Shown: piece after piece, positions 1-8,775 of the stretch | Position numbering within the stretch: position 1 is the stretch's first letter | Layout: each line of letters starts with the position of its first letter | Assembly (NCBI RefSeq): GCF_022347725.1 | Contig: NZ_JAKRGB010000014.1 | Coordinates: forward strand, 1-64,000 | Length of the DNA stretch: 64,000 bases | Direction of reading: 5' to 3' | From: Ruegeria sp. Ofav3-42 | GTDB lineage: Bacteria; Pseudomonadota; Alphaproteobacteria; Rhodobacterales; Rhodobacteraceae | Notes under the pieces: generated by a model | The model's database searches: none | Seen by the model: only the letters and a program-made list of their open reading frames with translations | Told to the model about the DNA's origin: nothing | Program-made: the position numbers and the translations under genes

Positions 1-123
1 TTCGAACTGCGCAACAACGACATCATCTTCATCGCCGAAAACCCCGTCACACGATGGGGCAGAACAATCAGCCAAATCACTCCATCGCTCATAACAACAC
101 CCATAAACGCTGCCGTAAACTAA
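1..123 (+). CDS. C-terminal fragment of a polysaccharide export (Wza/KpsD-like) outer-membrane protein
   Basis: An open frame enters from the left edge and stops at TAA 121-123, giving 40 residues. The fragment contains LRNNDIIFIAENPVTRWGR, which resembles the last soluble stretch of Wza/KpsD-type capsule export proteins, where a 'DIIFV' strand precedes a Trp-containing amphipathic C-terminal segment. Proteins of this family form the outer-membrane exit for capsular or exopolysaccharide. Only the tail is visible, so the family call rests on a short match. A strong hairpin about 100 bases downstream closes the transcript. Confidence 0.5.
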   Translation, partial: FELRNNDIIFIAENPVTRWGRTISQITPSLITTPINAAVN

Positions 124-223
124 ACAACAACCCATAACGAACAGAGCAGCGGGGCCCATCCATTCCGACGAGCGGTGTGAAACAGTAATCGAAACCGAAC
201 GGACTTGGCGGATCTGAGTTGGC

Positions 224-262
224 CGAGCGATGCGCAGTTGGCGCATCGCTCGCCCTGTTTTG
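224..262. terminator. Intrinsic terminator between convergent genes
   Basis: A 12-bp perfect stem (arms 224-235 and 241-252, loop AGTTG) is followed on the plus strand by GCCCTGTTTT. It lies between the export-protein tail and the convergent ABM gene. Confidence 0.7.
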
Positions 263-320
263 CAGTTCCAGCTGAGTGGTATGCCGCCATTCCCCTGAGC
301 GCCGAGCCAGGCTCGGGCTA

Positions 321-671
321 TCAGCGCGCGAAACCGTTGTAAGGTTTGTAAACTTTCGGGCTGATTGCCGAATGGCGATCTTGGATTTCCCGGGGAATGT
401 CGCCCAAATAGACCATGCGCGTCGACGGGGCGGCATCCAGCCAACGCTCTGCAAAGTTGTCCCAGTTGGTAATGTGCGTGTGCGCTGACTCAATATTTGC
501 GAAACGCTCGTACACAAGTACTGAACCGTCATCTGCTATATAGTACTGGTAGTTCAGTGTACCGCCTTCGGCCCGCGTGGCGGCGACGATTTCTTCAACG
601 ACCCCCTTGAAGTCGTTCTGCCGACCTTCTTTGACTTGAGCTTCAACGATCCAACCAAGGTTTTCAAACAC
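321..671 (-). CDS. ABM-domain protein (putative quinol monooxygenase)
   Basis: This 116-residue protein has the dimeric alpha/beta ferredoxin-like layout of antibiotic biosynthesis monooxygenase (ABM) proteins. The pattern is beta strand (WIVEAQVKEG), helix (FKGVVEEIVAATRAEGG), strand (LNYQYYIADDGSVLVYERF), then 'H..T..FAERWLDA'. Family members oxidise quinols or polyketides without cofactors, or act in small-molecule turnover; the substrate here is unknown. The start is GTG at 671, supported by AAGGA seven bases upstream. It runs in the same direction as the DUF1330-like gene at 717-1019, 45 bases away, and both may answer to the divergent LysR regulator. Confidence 0.75.
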   Translation of the reverse strand: MFENLGWIVEAQVKEGRQNDFKGVVEEIVAATRAEGGTLNYQYYIADDGSVLVYERFANIESAHTHITNWDNFAERWLDAAPSTRMVYLGDIPREIQDRHSAISPKVYKPYNGFAR

Positions 672-716
672 CGCTTTTTCCTTCTTTAGGTGATGGTTTC
701 GATGGCCTGATGACGA

Positions 717-1019
717 TCACGCCAGGTCGTCTTTGCCTTCGATCACGAAGTGGTAGCTTTCTGAACCAGCGGTTCGAGCTTCCAGATGTGGTGTGTATTC
801 AGGGTCATTCATGAAGTTCATGGCTGCTTCTTTCGACGGCCATTCCAGGATGATGCGCAGCGCGGCGGGGTGATCGGTGCCTTCGACCTGCTCGTGTGAC
901 GCGGTGCGTGCCAGGTATTTTCCGCCGTGCTTTGCCACCAGTTGGTTGGCTGTCGGCAAATAGTCCGGAATCCAATCTTCGCTGGAAGGTGTGACGGCGA
1001 GAACGGAGTAAAAAGCCAT
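717..1019 (-). CDS. DUF1330/ABM-like small protein
   Basis: This 100-residue protein has features of DUF1330 (MAFYSVLAVTPSSEDWIPDYL; ALRIILEWPSKEAAMNFMNDPEY), a dimeric alpha/beta barrel relative of ABM proteins with no firmly assigned activity. The frame is open to 1142, but the start at 1019 is chosen because AGGAG lies at the right distance upstream and DUF1330 proteins begin with this sequence. A start at 1142 would overlap the LysR gene. It is transcribed divergently from the LysR regulator and forms a two-gene unit with the ABM gene downstream. Confidence 0.8.
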   Translation of the reverse strand: MAFYSVLAVTPSSEDWIPDYLPTANQLVAKHGGKYLARTASHEQVEGTDHPAALRIILEWPSKEAAMNFMNDPEYTPHLEARTAGSESYHFVIEGKDDLA

Positions 1020-1126
1020 GAAGAATTCTCCTGTCGTTGGCATTTGTGTGCGGCATATATCATCTGTTGCAATTACAGAATAAACGGGTCCAAATATGGA
1101 ATTAGAATTCCGAAATTGGATATAAT
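1020..1126. promoter_or_regulatory. Divergent control region with a palindromic LysR-type operator candidate
   Basis: This 107-base AT-rich intergenic region separates the DUF1330 gene from the LysR gene. It holds a perfect dyad GGAATT-AG-AATTCC (1098-1111) flanked by CCAA/TTGG (1090-1093 and 1116-1119), which lengthens the symmetry to about 30 bp. LysR regulators commonly bind such dyads between themselves and a divergent target. Binding is inferred. Confidence 0.5.
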
Positions 1127-2044
1127 ATGGAAACCGATACACTTCGTCTGTTCGTTCTCGCTGCCGATAAGCTGAACATCAGCGCGGCAGGGCGCGAGCT
1201 TGGCCTGGCCCCCTCTGTCGCCAGCGCCTGGATGAACAAGTTGGAGAAGCGCATTGGTGCAGATCTGCTCCACCGTTCGACGCGGAAAGTTGCTCTCTCA
1301 ACGGAGGGGTTGGAATTTCTGCCGTACGCAAGAGACATCGTAGCGCGTGAAGATGCAGCCCGCGCCGCGCTTGGACAAGGGCGTGCGCAGGTCTCCGGAA
1401 CGCTGCGATTTACTGCACCAAGCACATTTGCGCAGTTATACATCGCGCCGATACTGCCAGACTTCATAGAAGTTCACCCTGAACTCAGCTTGGACCTGCG
1501 GCTTTCAGACAAGCAATTTGACCTTATCGACGGAAGCTTTGATTTGGCCCTGCGAAATGCAGCACTTGAGGATTCAACGCTTCGTGGTCGAAAACTCGCG
1601 GATGACACGCGCGTTCTCTGTGCATCCCCGGAATATCTAAAGAACCACGGGCATCCCAAATCGCCGGAAGAGCTTGGCCAGCACAGGTTGGTGGCTTTTG
1701 GAAACGATGCAACACTTCGGATGGTCAAAACCGATGGCACCTTCGCAGAGTTCAATCCAAATGCGGGGCGCTGCAATTTGGTAATCGATGATGGTCATAG
1801 CCACAAAATAGCAACTCTTGCCGGAGCCGGGATCTCGCCAAATTCGCTGTGGAGCATCCACAAGGAGTTATCTTCCGGAGACCTTGTTCGCGTGCTGCCA
1901 GAATATGAGTGCGTGGCGGACACCGCGCTTTGGCTGATCTATCCACAAGCCAACGTGCTTTCCGCTAAGGTGCGAATATTCATGGACTTTTTGCTCGAAC
2001 GGATCGGGCGGAGTCCCGCATGGATCGAAAAAGTGTCTCAGTAG
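1127..2044 (+). CDS. LysR-family transcriptional regulator
   Basis: A 305-residue protein of standard LysR length. Residues 1-60 form the winged helix-turn-helix (TLRLFVLAADKLNISAAGREL, a recognition helix with VASAWMNKLEKRIGADLL). Residues about 90-295 form the periplasmic-binding-like effector domain. The start at 1127 matches the usual family N-terminus, although no clear Shine-Dalgarno precedes it and a TATAAT hexamer abuts the ATG. The likely targets are the divergent DUF1330 and ABM genes; the inducer is unknown. Confidence 0.93.
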   Translation: METDTLRLFVLAADKLNISAAGRELGLAPSVASAWMNKLEKRIGADLLHRSTRKVALSTEGLEFLPYARDIVAREDAARAALGQGRAQVSGTLRFTAPSTFAQLYIAPILPDFIEVHPELSLDLRLSDKQFDLIDGSFDLALRNAALEDSTLRGRKLADDTRVLCASPEYLKNHGHPKSPEELGQHRLVAFGNDATLRMVKTDGTFAEFNPNAGRCNLVIDDGHSHKIATLAGAGISPNSLWSIHKELSSGDLVRVLPEYECVADTALWLIYPQANVLSAKVRIFMDFLLERIGRSPAWIEKVSQ

Positions 2045-2199
2045 GAAAGCGCCAAATTCATCTGATCGAAGCTGTTGTTAAGGGGGGGGGCGCAGGAACA
2101 CCTGACGTTGCGTTGAACGCCAACACTGCTGTGAGCGCATCACAACACGTGCAGTTGGCATGCTAGGCTTGCGCCCAGCGGAATAGGAGAGTTCTTCCG

Positions 2200-3171
2200 A
2201 TGTTATTTATTACAAACAGATTCCCGACCCAAAGTATCCGCACCCGCAAGGGGCGCCGTTTTACCTTTGACCTTGATAACAATGCGCCGTCAAACTCGGT
2301 CTTTTACTGCGAAAAGGGCGAGGCAGAACATCACACCGAAATCACCAGCAAGGAGTTGCTGCGGCGCGTGCGTGACAGTCAGTGCCGTCAGGTCCTTCTT
2401 TATCTTCACGGTTTCAACAACCTGCCAGACGACGTGTTCGAAACGACGGCCGAACTTCAGCGCCTGTGCGATCAGACCAAGCCAGACGAAGTTCTGGTTT
2501 TGCCGCTAATCTGGCCCAGCGACAACAAGCAGGGGATCGTGCAGAAATACTGGGACGATCAAAAATCCGCAGATCAGAGCGGGTTTTCATTTGCCCGTGT
2601 GTTGGAACGGTTTCTGGAATGGCGCAATAGCGAGGATAACGAGCCCGAAACGGCGCCCTGCCTGAAGCGGATCAATCTGCTGGCACATTCAATGGGCAAC
2701 AGGGTGCTGCGACAGACGCTGATCGAATGGGACAGATATGACCTGGCCTCAGGTGTACCGCTGTTGTTTCGCAACACCTTCATGGTCGCGGCCGATGTGG
2801 TCAATGAAAGCGTGCATGAACAGGAGCCCGGCGTTCTGATCAGCCACGCTTCGCGCAATGTGGTCGTGTACTTTGCATCCGACGATCTGGCCCTGCGGGC
2901 CAGCAAGGCCGCAAACCTCAAAAACAAGATCGCTTCGCGCCGTCTGGGCCACACCGGGCCGGAAAACATCGACCGAACACCACACAATGTGTTCCAGGTG
3001 GATTGTGACGACGTGAACACCCTGTATGACACGCCAACCGGACACAAATATTTCGGTCCAAAGTCACCCGGAGGTGAAGCCGGGCTGGTGTTCCGACACA
3101 TCTTTCAGTGTGTGCAATCCGGGCGGGTGTTTCCGGATGATCCGCATCAACGTTCGGTCATTTTGGGCTGA
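2200..3171 (+). CDS. Alpha/beta hydrolase (DUF900-like)
   Basis: A 323-residue cytosolic protein with an alpha/beta hydrolase core. Visible are the oxyanion-region motif LLYLHGFNN (about 66-74), the nucleophile elbow LLAHSMGN (Ser about residue 163) and a late His (GHKYFGP). This arrangement matches the DUF900 group of esterase/lipase-like proteins, whose substrates are unknown. AGGAGA ends nine bases before the ATG. A run of nine G residues lies in the upstream non-coding DNA (2082-2090). The gene stands alone. Confidence 0.8.
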   Translation: MLFITNRFPTQSIRTRKGRRFTFDLDNNAPSNSVFYCEKGEAEHHTEITSKELLRRVRDSQCRQVLLYLHGFNNLPDDVFETTAELQRLCDQTKPDEVLVLPLIWPSDNKQGIVQKYWDDQKSADQSGFSFARVLERFLEWRNSEDNEPETAPCLKRINLLAHSMGNRVLRQTLIEWDRYDLASGVPLLFRNTFMVAADVVNESVHEQEPGVLISHASRNVVVYFASDDLALRASKAANLKNKIASRRLGHTGPENIDRTPHNVFQVDCDDVNTLYDTPTGHKYFGPKSPGGEAGLVFRHIFQCVQSGRVFPDDPHQRSVILG

Positions 3172-3355
3172 CGGCGGGATTACCCAAAAGCTTGTCCGCA
3201 TGGGCTTACGGTCTGTCAAATTTGATCGGATTTTCGGTTAGTTCACAATCTGGTGTTGCAACTGCCAAAATGATCTGGATGATCAGCACCACCAAGACCG
3301 TTGAAACGGTCTGCCGTTCTACGAAACGGTGCTAACTAAAAACGGGGAGATTATA

Positions 3356-4936
3356 ATGATCCTTAGAAACCTGATGATTGCTGCCAGTGCGACTGCATTG
3401 ATGGCGGCAGGCGCATCGGCTGAAACGCTGCGTTGGGCACGTGCCGGGGACTCGCTGACGCTTGATCCGCACGCACAGAACGAAGGCCCGACCTCGGCGT
3501 TGGCCCACCAGATCATGGAAACGCTTGTCATGCGCGACCATTCCGGTGCTCTGGTGCCGTCGCTGGCCACCGAATGGGCACCTTCCGAAGAAAACCCGAA
3601 TATCTGGGTGTTCAAGTTGCGCGAAGGCGTTACCTTCCATGACGGTGCCGAATTCGACAGCGAAGACGTCGTGTTCTCGCTGAACCGCGCGATGACACCG
3701 GATTCCGATTACAAGGAACTGCTGGCTTCGGTGAAAGAGGTGCGTGCGACGGACAAATACACCGTCGAGATCGAAACCGATGGTCCCAACCCGATCATGC
3801 CGAACAACCTGACCAACATGTTCATGATGGACAAGGGCTGGGCCGAGGCAAACAACGCCGTCAAGGTGCAGGACTATGAAGGCGGCGAAGACACTTTCGC
3901 GGCCAAGAACGCCAACGGCACCGGCCCCTACAAGCTGGTCAGCCGCGAGCCGGATGTGAAAACGGTTCTGGCAGCAAACGAGAACTATTGGGGCGCTGGC
4001 GAGTTCCCGATGCAAGTGACCGAGATCGTCTACACGCCGATCCAGAACGCAGCGACCCGCGTCGCGGCCCTGCTGTCGGGTGAGGTGGACTTTATCCAGG
4101 ACGTTCCGGTGCAAGACCTTGAGCGCGTTGCCGGTACCGATGGTCTGGATGTGCGAACTGCACCGCAGAACCGCGTCATCTTCTTCGGCATGAACATGGG
4201 TGATGCGGATCTGACCTCGGACAACGTCGACGGCAAGAACCCTCTGTCCGACGTCCGTGTGCGTCAGGCGATGTCGATGGCGATCAACCGCGATGCGATC
4301 AAGCAGGTCGTTATGCGTGGCCAGTCCGAGCCTGCAGGCATGATCGCTCCGCCGTTTGTGAATGGCTGGGACGAAGCGATGGACAGCTCGTCCTCCACAG
4401 ACATCGAAAAGGCAAAGGCATTGATGGCCGAAGCGGGTTATCCCGATGGCTTCTCGCTGACGCTGAACTGCCCGAACGACCGCTACATCAACGATGAAGC
4501 GATCTGTCAGGCGGCGGTCGGCATGCTGGCGCAAATCGGTGTGACGGTGAACCTTGATGCCAAACCCAAGGCGCAGCACTTCCCGCTGATCAACAACCTG
4601 GAAACCGACTTCTACATGCTGGGTTGGGGTGTTCCGACATATGACTCGGAATACATCTTCAACTTCCTGGCGCACACCAAGGGTGAGAAGTACGGCTCGT
4701 GGAACGGCACGCGTTACAGCAACCCGGACCTGGACGCGAAAATCCAGGGGCTGGCCTCCGAAACCAACCTGCCCGAGCGTGACAAGCAGATCGCGGAAAT
4801 CTGGCAGGTTGTTCAGGATGAGCAGCTTTACATCCCGATCCACCACCAGGTTCTGAACTGGGGTATGAAGTCGAATGTCGGCACCGTGGTCGAGCCGGAA
4901 GATTCGCCGAAGATCAAATACTTCACTATGAACTAA
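3356..4936 (+). CDS. Peptide/nickel-type ABC transporter substrate-binding protein (first copy)
   Basis: A 526-residue periplasmic solute-binding protein of family 5 (DppA/OppA type). A signal peptide (MILRNLMIAASATALMAAG, cleavage after ASA) is followed by the family signatures TLDPHAQNEGPTSA and FKLREGVTFHDGAEFD. The start at 3356 is preferred over the upstream in-frame ATG at 3329 because it follows GGGGA and begins the signal peptide. It delivers an oligopeptide or similar solute to the permease pair downstream. A close paralogue follows immediately, with a terminator between the two. Confidence 0.93.
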   Translation: MILRNLMIAASATALMAAGASAETLRWARAGDSLTLDPHAQNEGPTSALAHQIMETLVMRDHSGALVPSLATEWAPSEENPNIWVFKLREGVTFHDGAEFDSEDVVFSLNRAMTPDSDYKELLASVKEVRATDKYTVEIETDGPNPIMPNNLTNMFMMDKGWAEANNAVKVQDYEGGEDTFAAKNANGTGPYKLVSREPDVKTVLAANENYWGAGEFPMQVTEIVYTPIQNAATRVAALLSGEVDFIQDVPVQDLERVAGTDGLDVRTAPQNRVIFFGMNMGDADLTSDNVDGKNPLSDVRVRQAMSMAINRDAIKQVVMRGQSEPAGMIAPPFVNGWDEAMDSSSSTDIEKAKALMAEAGYPDGFSLTLNCPNDRYINDEAICQAAVGMLAQIGVTVNLDAKPKAQHFPLINNLETDFYMLGWGVPTYDSEYIFNFLAHTKGEKYGSWNGTRYSNPDLDAKIQGLASETNLPERDKQIAEIWQVVQDEQLYIPIHHQVLNWGMKSNVGTVVEPEDSPKIKYFTMN

Positions 4937-4957
4937 AGCAATCACGATTGTGATTTG

Positions 4958-4991
4958 GCAGGGCGCGGTTTTCGCGCCCTGCTTTGTTTTG
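4958..4991 (+). terminator. Rho-independent terminator/attenuator after the first binding-protein gene
   Basis: A 10-bp perfect stem (arms 4958-4967 and 4973-4982, loop GTTTT) is followed by TTTGTTTT. A smaller dyad, AATCAC-GATT-GTGATT, lies just before it at 4940-4955. It probably lets the first binding protein be made in excess over the rest of the operon. Confidence 0.75.
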
Positions 4992-5108
4992 GGTGGCTAT
5001 TCCTCAATCCGTAAGGCTAAAACCGGCGTTGACGGTTGCTGCCTGAGATTTCCTTGCGCCTGTGCCAAAAACCTAGAACACTCAGGCAATAAACAGGGAG
5101 ATTTCACC

Positions 5109-6674
5109 ATGATCCTCAGGAACAGCGCCATTGGCTTGGCGATGCTGGTTGCCGCCACCGCACACGCCGCAGAATTCAAATGGGCCTCGACCACCGACCC
5201 GCAAACTATGGACCCGCACGCGGTCAACTCGGCTCCGGTTTTGGGGTTCCTCAACAATGTCTACGAAGGTCTGGTTCGCCGCGACAAGGACATGAGCGTC
5301 CAACCTGCTTTGGCAGTCAGCTGGGAGCCGATTGGTGAGGGCGAAGGATGGCGGTTCAAGCTGCGCGAAGGCGTGACCTTTCACGATGGCGGCACCTTTG
5401 ATGCGCAGGATGTCCTGTTCAGTTATCAGCGCGCCTCGGGTGAGGCCGCAGATACCCGTAGCTGGTTTGCGCCGGTCAGCGAAGTCATCGTGGTCGACGA
5501 TTATACCGTCGATATCATGACGACCGCACCGAACCCACTGTTCCCGTCGTCTATTGCCAACTGGATGATCATGGATCAGGGCTGGACCGAGGCGAATGAC
5601 GCTGTTGTGCCGGACAAAGAGGCAGGCAATTACGCGACGATAAACGCCAACGGTACCGGCGCGTTCAAAGTTACGGCGCGTGAGCCGGGTTTGAAAACCG
5701 TGCTGGAACCGCATGAAGGCTGGTGGGGTGATGTCGAGCACAACATAACCCGCGCCGAATTTAACCCGATTCAGAACCCGGCAACGGCTGTCGCGGCGTT
5801 GCTGTCTGGTGATGTGGACATGATCAACCCGGTGCCGATTCAGGACGTGGCGCGCCTGCAGGAAAACGGCGATGTCGAGGTCATTCAGGGAATCGAAGCA
5901 CGCGTGATCATGCTGGGCTTTGACCATCAGGCCGAGACGTTGAAATACACCGACGATGAAGGCAAGCCGAACCCCTTCCGCGACCCGCGCGTCCGCAAGG
6001 CGGTGGCGCAGGCCGTGAATGTCGATGCCATTCTGGCCACGATCATGCGCGGCAATGCCGAAGCCGCGTCCCAGCTCGTCAGCCCCGCAATGAGCGGCTA
6101 TTCCGAGGCCAATGCCGAACGCCCCGCCTTTGATGTCGAGGCTGCCAAGGCTCTGTTGGCTGAGGCCGGATATGCAGACGGGTTTTCGTTCGGGCTGAAG
6201 TGTCCCAACGACCGCTATCTGAATGACGAAGCTGTCTGTCAGGCTGTCGTCAGCATGCTGGCCCAGATCGGGATCACGGCGGAGCTGGAAGCGATGCCCG
6301 TGCGCAACTACTGGCCCGAGCTGCGCGAGGATAACTATGACATGTACCTGCTGGGTTGGAGCCCGGGTACCTTTGATGCCGAGCACCCCATTCGATTCCT
6401 CGTTGCAACTCCGAACGAAGAGAAAAAGCTGGGCAGCTGGAACTTCGGTGGCTTCTCGAATGCGCGCGTGGACGAATTGCTGCCCGCAATCCAGTCCGAA
6501 TTGGACCAGACCAAGCGTCAGACCATGCTGGATGAGGTTGCGCAGATCATTCAGGACGAGCAGGTCTATGTGCCCATGTACGTGCAGCCTCTGGTTTGGG
6601 GCACACGCAGCAACATCGAGCTGACACAGCGCCCCGACAACTTCTTTTTGCTGCGTTGGGTGACGGTGAACTGA
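5109..6674 (+). CDS. Peptide/nickel-type ABC transporter substrate-binding protein (second copy)
   Basis: A 521-residue family 5 solute-binding protein, clearly paralogous to the gene at 3356-4936. It has the same leader start (MILRN), the same TMDPHAVNSAPV and KLREGVTFHDGG signatures, and a shared LKCPNDRYLNDEAVCQA stretch. The signal peptide ends near AHA. The ATG at 5109 follows AGGGAGA; the frame is open further upstream, but that part has no coding character. Two receptors feeding one transporter implies two related ligands. Confidence 0.93.
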   Translation: MILRNSAIGLAMLVAATAHAAEFKWASTTDPQTMDPHAVNSAPVLGFLNNVYEGLVRRDKDMSVQPALAVSWEPIGEGEGWRFKLREGVTFHDGGTFDAQDVLFSYQRASGEAADTRSWFAPVSEVIVVDDYTVDIMTTAPNPLFPSSIANWMIMDQGWTEANDAVVPDKEAGNYATINANGTGAFKVTAREPGLKTVLEPHEGWWGDVEHNITRAEFNPIQNPATAVAALLSGDVDMINPVPIQDVARLQENGDVEVIQGIEARVIMLGFDHQAETLKYTDDEGKPNPFRDPRVRKAVAQAVNVDAILATIMRGNAEAASQLVSPAMSGYSEANAERPAFDVEAAKALLAEAGYADGFSFGLKCPNDRYLNDEAVCQAVVSMLAQIGITAELEAMPVRNYWPELREDNYDMYLLGWSPGTFDAEHPIRFLVATPNEEKKLGSWNFGGFSNARVDELLPAIQSELDQTKRQTMLDEVAQIIQDEQVYVPMYVQPLVWGTRSNIELTQRPDNFFLLRWVTVN

Positions 6675-6690
6675 AGTCGCCTTAACATAG

Positions 6691-6722
6691 GATTGGCGCC
6701 GACCGGTTCGGCAGCGCCAATC
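6691..6722 (+). other. Intercistronic stem-loop downstream of the second binding protein
   Basis: The arms GATTGGCGC (6691-6699) and GCGCCAATC (6714-6722) pair perfectly around an inner CCGA/TCGG stem. No U-run follows. Hairpins in this position typically protect the binding-protein mRNA and lower expression of the membrane components. Confidence 0.6.
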
Positions 6723-6846
6723 TGCGCCGCACACTGTGTACAACCGACAACACAAGGAAAAAGGATCGCTATGATAGCATCCGTTAGCGATACCTTGACC
6801 ATCTGGTCAACCCGTGCATAGAGAAGCGGATCAATGGGGAAAGTGA

Positions 6847-7824
6847 ATGTTCGCATATATCGTCCGAAGAATGTTCCAATCCGTGATCGTACTATTGGTC
6901 GTGGGTCTGGTCGCATTTTCTATGTTCCGGTTTGTTGGCGATCCGATCGACAACATGCTGGGTCAGGAACGCACGCAAGCTGATATCGACCGGCTGCGCA
7001 CTGAGCTGGGGTTGGATCAGCCGTTTCCGGTTCAGTACTACAAGTTCCTGAAAGGTGCCGTGCAAGGTAATTTTGGCGTGTCTTACCGTCAGGGACGACC
7101 GGTCTCGACCATTATCGCCGAACGCGCGCCGGCCACGCTGGAACTGGCCTTTGTCTCGGGTTTTCTGGCCATCACCATGGGCATCGCGCTGGGCGTGTTC
7201 ACGGCTATCCGACGACAGGGGATCGCTGCGAATGTCATCATGACCGTATCCCTGATCGGGGTATCCCTGCCCACCTTCCTGATCGGGATATTACTAATCT
7301 ACATATTCTCGGTTGAGTTAGACCTCTTACCCAGCTTCGGGAGGGGCGAAACCGTTATGATTGGCGGCTGGTCCACCGGCTTTCTGACGGCCTCGGGCCT
7401 CAAGGCCCTGATCCTGCCCGCGATTACGCTGGGCCTTTATCAAATGACGCTGATCATGCGGCTGGTCCGGTCGGAAATGCTTGAAGTCCTGCGCGCCGAT
7501 TATGTTCGGTTCGCCCGCGCCCGCGGGTTATCGGATCGGGTAATCAACTTCCGACACGCGCTGAAGAACACTCTGGTTCCCGTGATCACCATCACCGGAT
7601 TGCAACTGGGTTCGATCATCGCCTTTGCCATTATCACCGAGACGGTGTTCCAGTGGCCGGGCGTCGGACTGCTGTTCATCAACGCGATCCAGTTCGTCGA
7701 TATCCCCGTCATGGCCGCTTATCTGATGCTGATTTCGGTCATGTTCGTCACGATCAACCTGATCGTGGATCTTCTCTACTATGCCATTGACCCGCGCCTG
7801 CGTGTCGACGCGAGGGCCACATGA
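6847..7824 (+). CDS. ABC transporter permease, DppB type
   Basis: A 325-residue inner-membrane protein with about six hydrophobic segments (the first at residues 10-28, VIVLLVVGLVAFSMF). It has the DppB/OppB signature N-terminus MFAYIVRRM.QS and a 'D..L..ELGLDQPFPVQYYKFLKG' region. The ATPase-coupling EAA-type loop appears as VRFARARGLSDRVINFRHAL. It forms one half of the translocation pore. The stop overlaps the next ATG (ATGA, 7821-7824), so the two permeases are translationally coupled. Confidence 0.93.
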   Translation: MFAYIVRRMFQSVIVLLVVGLVAFSMFRFVGDPIDNMLGQERTQADIDRLRTELGLDQPFPVQYYKFLKGAVQGNFGVSYRQGRPVSTIIAERAPATLELAFVSGFLAITMGIALGVFTAIRRQGIAANVIMTVSLIGVSLPTFLIGILLIYIFSVELDLLPSFGRGETVMIGGWSTGFLTASGLKALILPAITLGLYQMTLIMRLVRSEMLEVLRADYVRFARARGLSDRVINFRHALKNTLVPVITITGLQLGSIIAFAIITETVFQWPGVGLLFINAIQFVDIPVMAAYLMLISVMFVTINLIVDLLYYAIDPRLRVDARAT

Positions 7825-8771
7825 CCGATACTATCGAAACCCCCAAAGCCCCCGCCAAGTCGCGCTTTGCCAAATTCTGGGACAGCGACTTTGCCTGGTC
7901 CTTCCGGCATTCGCCGGTTGCCATGATCGCCTCACTGGTGGTGCTGATCCTTGTTCTGGCGGCGATTTTCGCCCCCGTTCTGGCGCCGTACAACCCGTTC
8001 GACCCCGGGTCGCTGAACCTGATGAACGGCTTTACCCCTCCGGGAACGCCCAACGCCTTTACGCAAGAGACCTTCCTGCTGGGTACGGACGATCAGGGGC
8101 GCGATGTGTTTTCGACCATCCTGTATGGCATGCGCATCTCGTTGTTCGTGGGCGTATCCGCCGTGCTTCTGGCGATGATCATCGGCGTGGTTCTGGGTCT
8201 GATCGCCGCCTATTTCGGTGGCTGGATCGAGACGCTGATCATGCGGATTGCGGATGTGCAGCTGACCTTCCCGGCCATTCTGGTGGCGATGCTGATCTTT
8301 GGTATCGCCAAGGGTGTGACACCCCCGGAATACCGGAACGAGATGGCGATCTATGTCCTGATCATTGCAATCGCGCTGTCCGATTGGGTGCAGTTCGCCC
8401 GGGTCGTGCGTGGTGCTGCGCTGGTGGAAAAGAACAAGGAATACGTTCAGGCCGCGCGCCTGATCGGGCGGGGGTCCTTCCCGATCATGTTCCGTCACAT
8501 CCTGCCCAACGTTCTCAGCCCGGTTCTGGTGATCGCCACGATCTCGCTGGCACTGGCGATTATTGCCGAGGCGACGCTCAGCTTTCTGGGTGTGGGTGCG
8601 CCTCCGACGCAACCATCATTGGGTACTTTAATCCGCATCGGGCAGGGCTTCCTGTTCTCGGGTGAGTGGTGGATCCTGTTCTTCCCGGCCTGCACCCTTC
8701 TGGCGCTGGCCCTTTCAGTCAACTTGCTGGGCGACTGGCTGCGCGACGCGCTGAACCCCAAGCTGCGGTGA
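7821..8771 (+). CDS. ABC transporter permease, DppC type
   Basis: A 316-residue inner-membrane protein. A cytoplasmic N-terminus is followed by a first transmembrane helix (about 32-54) and the DppC signature 'LLGTDDQGRDVFS' (about 90-102). The EAA loop is VQAARLIGRGSFPIMFRHILPN (about 213-234). It pairs with the DppB-type permease. The ATG overlaps the upstream stop by four bases, and the ATPase gene starts four bases after this gene ends. Confidence 0.93.
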   Translation: MTDTIETPKAPAKSRFAKFWDSDFAWSFRHSPVAMIASLVVLILVLAAIFAPVLAPYNPFDPGSLNLMNGFTPPGTPNAFTQETFLLGTDDQGRDVFSTILYGMRISLFVGVSAVLLAMIIGVVLGLIAAYFGGWIETLIMRIADVQLTFPAILVAMLIFGIAKGVTPPEYRNEMAIYVLIIAIALSDWVQFARVVRGAALVEKNKEYVQAARLIGRGSFPIMFRHILPNVLSPVLVIATISLALAIIAEATLSFLGVGAPPTQPSLGTLIRIGQGFLFSGEWWILFFPACTLLALALSVNLLGDWLRDALNPKLR

Positions 8772-8775
8772 TTTC

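Noticed and set aside
2082..2090. Run of nine G residues as a phase-variation tract
   Set aside because: It lies in non-coding DNA 110 bases before the hydrolase gene and not within a likely promoter spacer, so no switch can be argued.
3332..4945. 537-codon minus-strand frame over the first binding-protein gene
   Set aside because: It is His/Arg-rich with no motif, typical of the complementary strand of a GC-rich gene. The same holds for the frames at 5082-6755 and 9088-10563.
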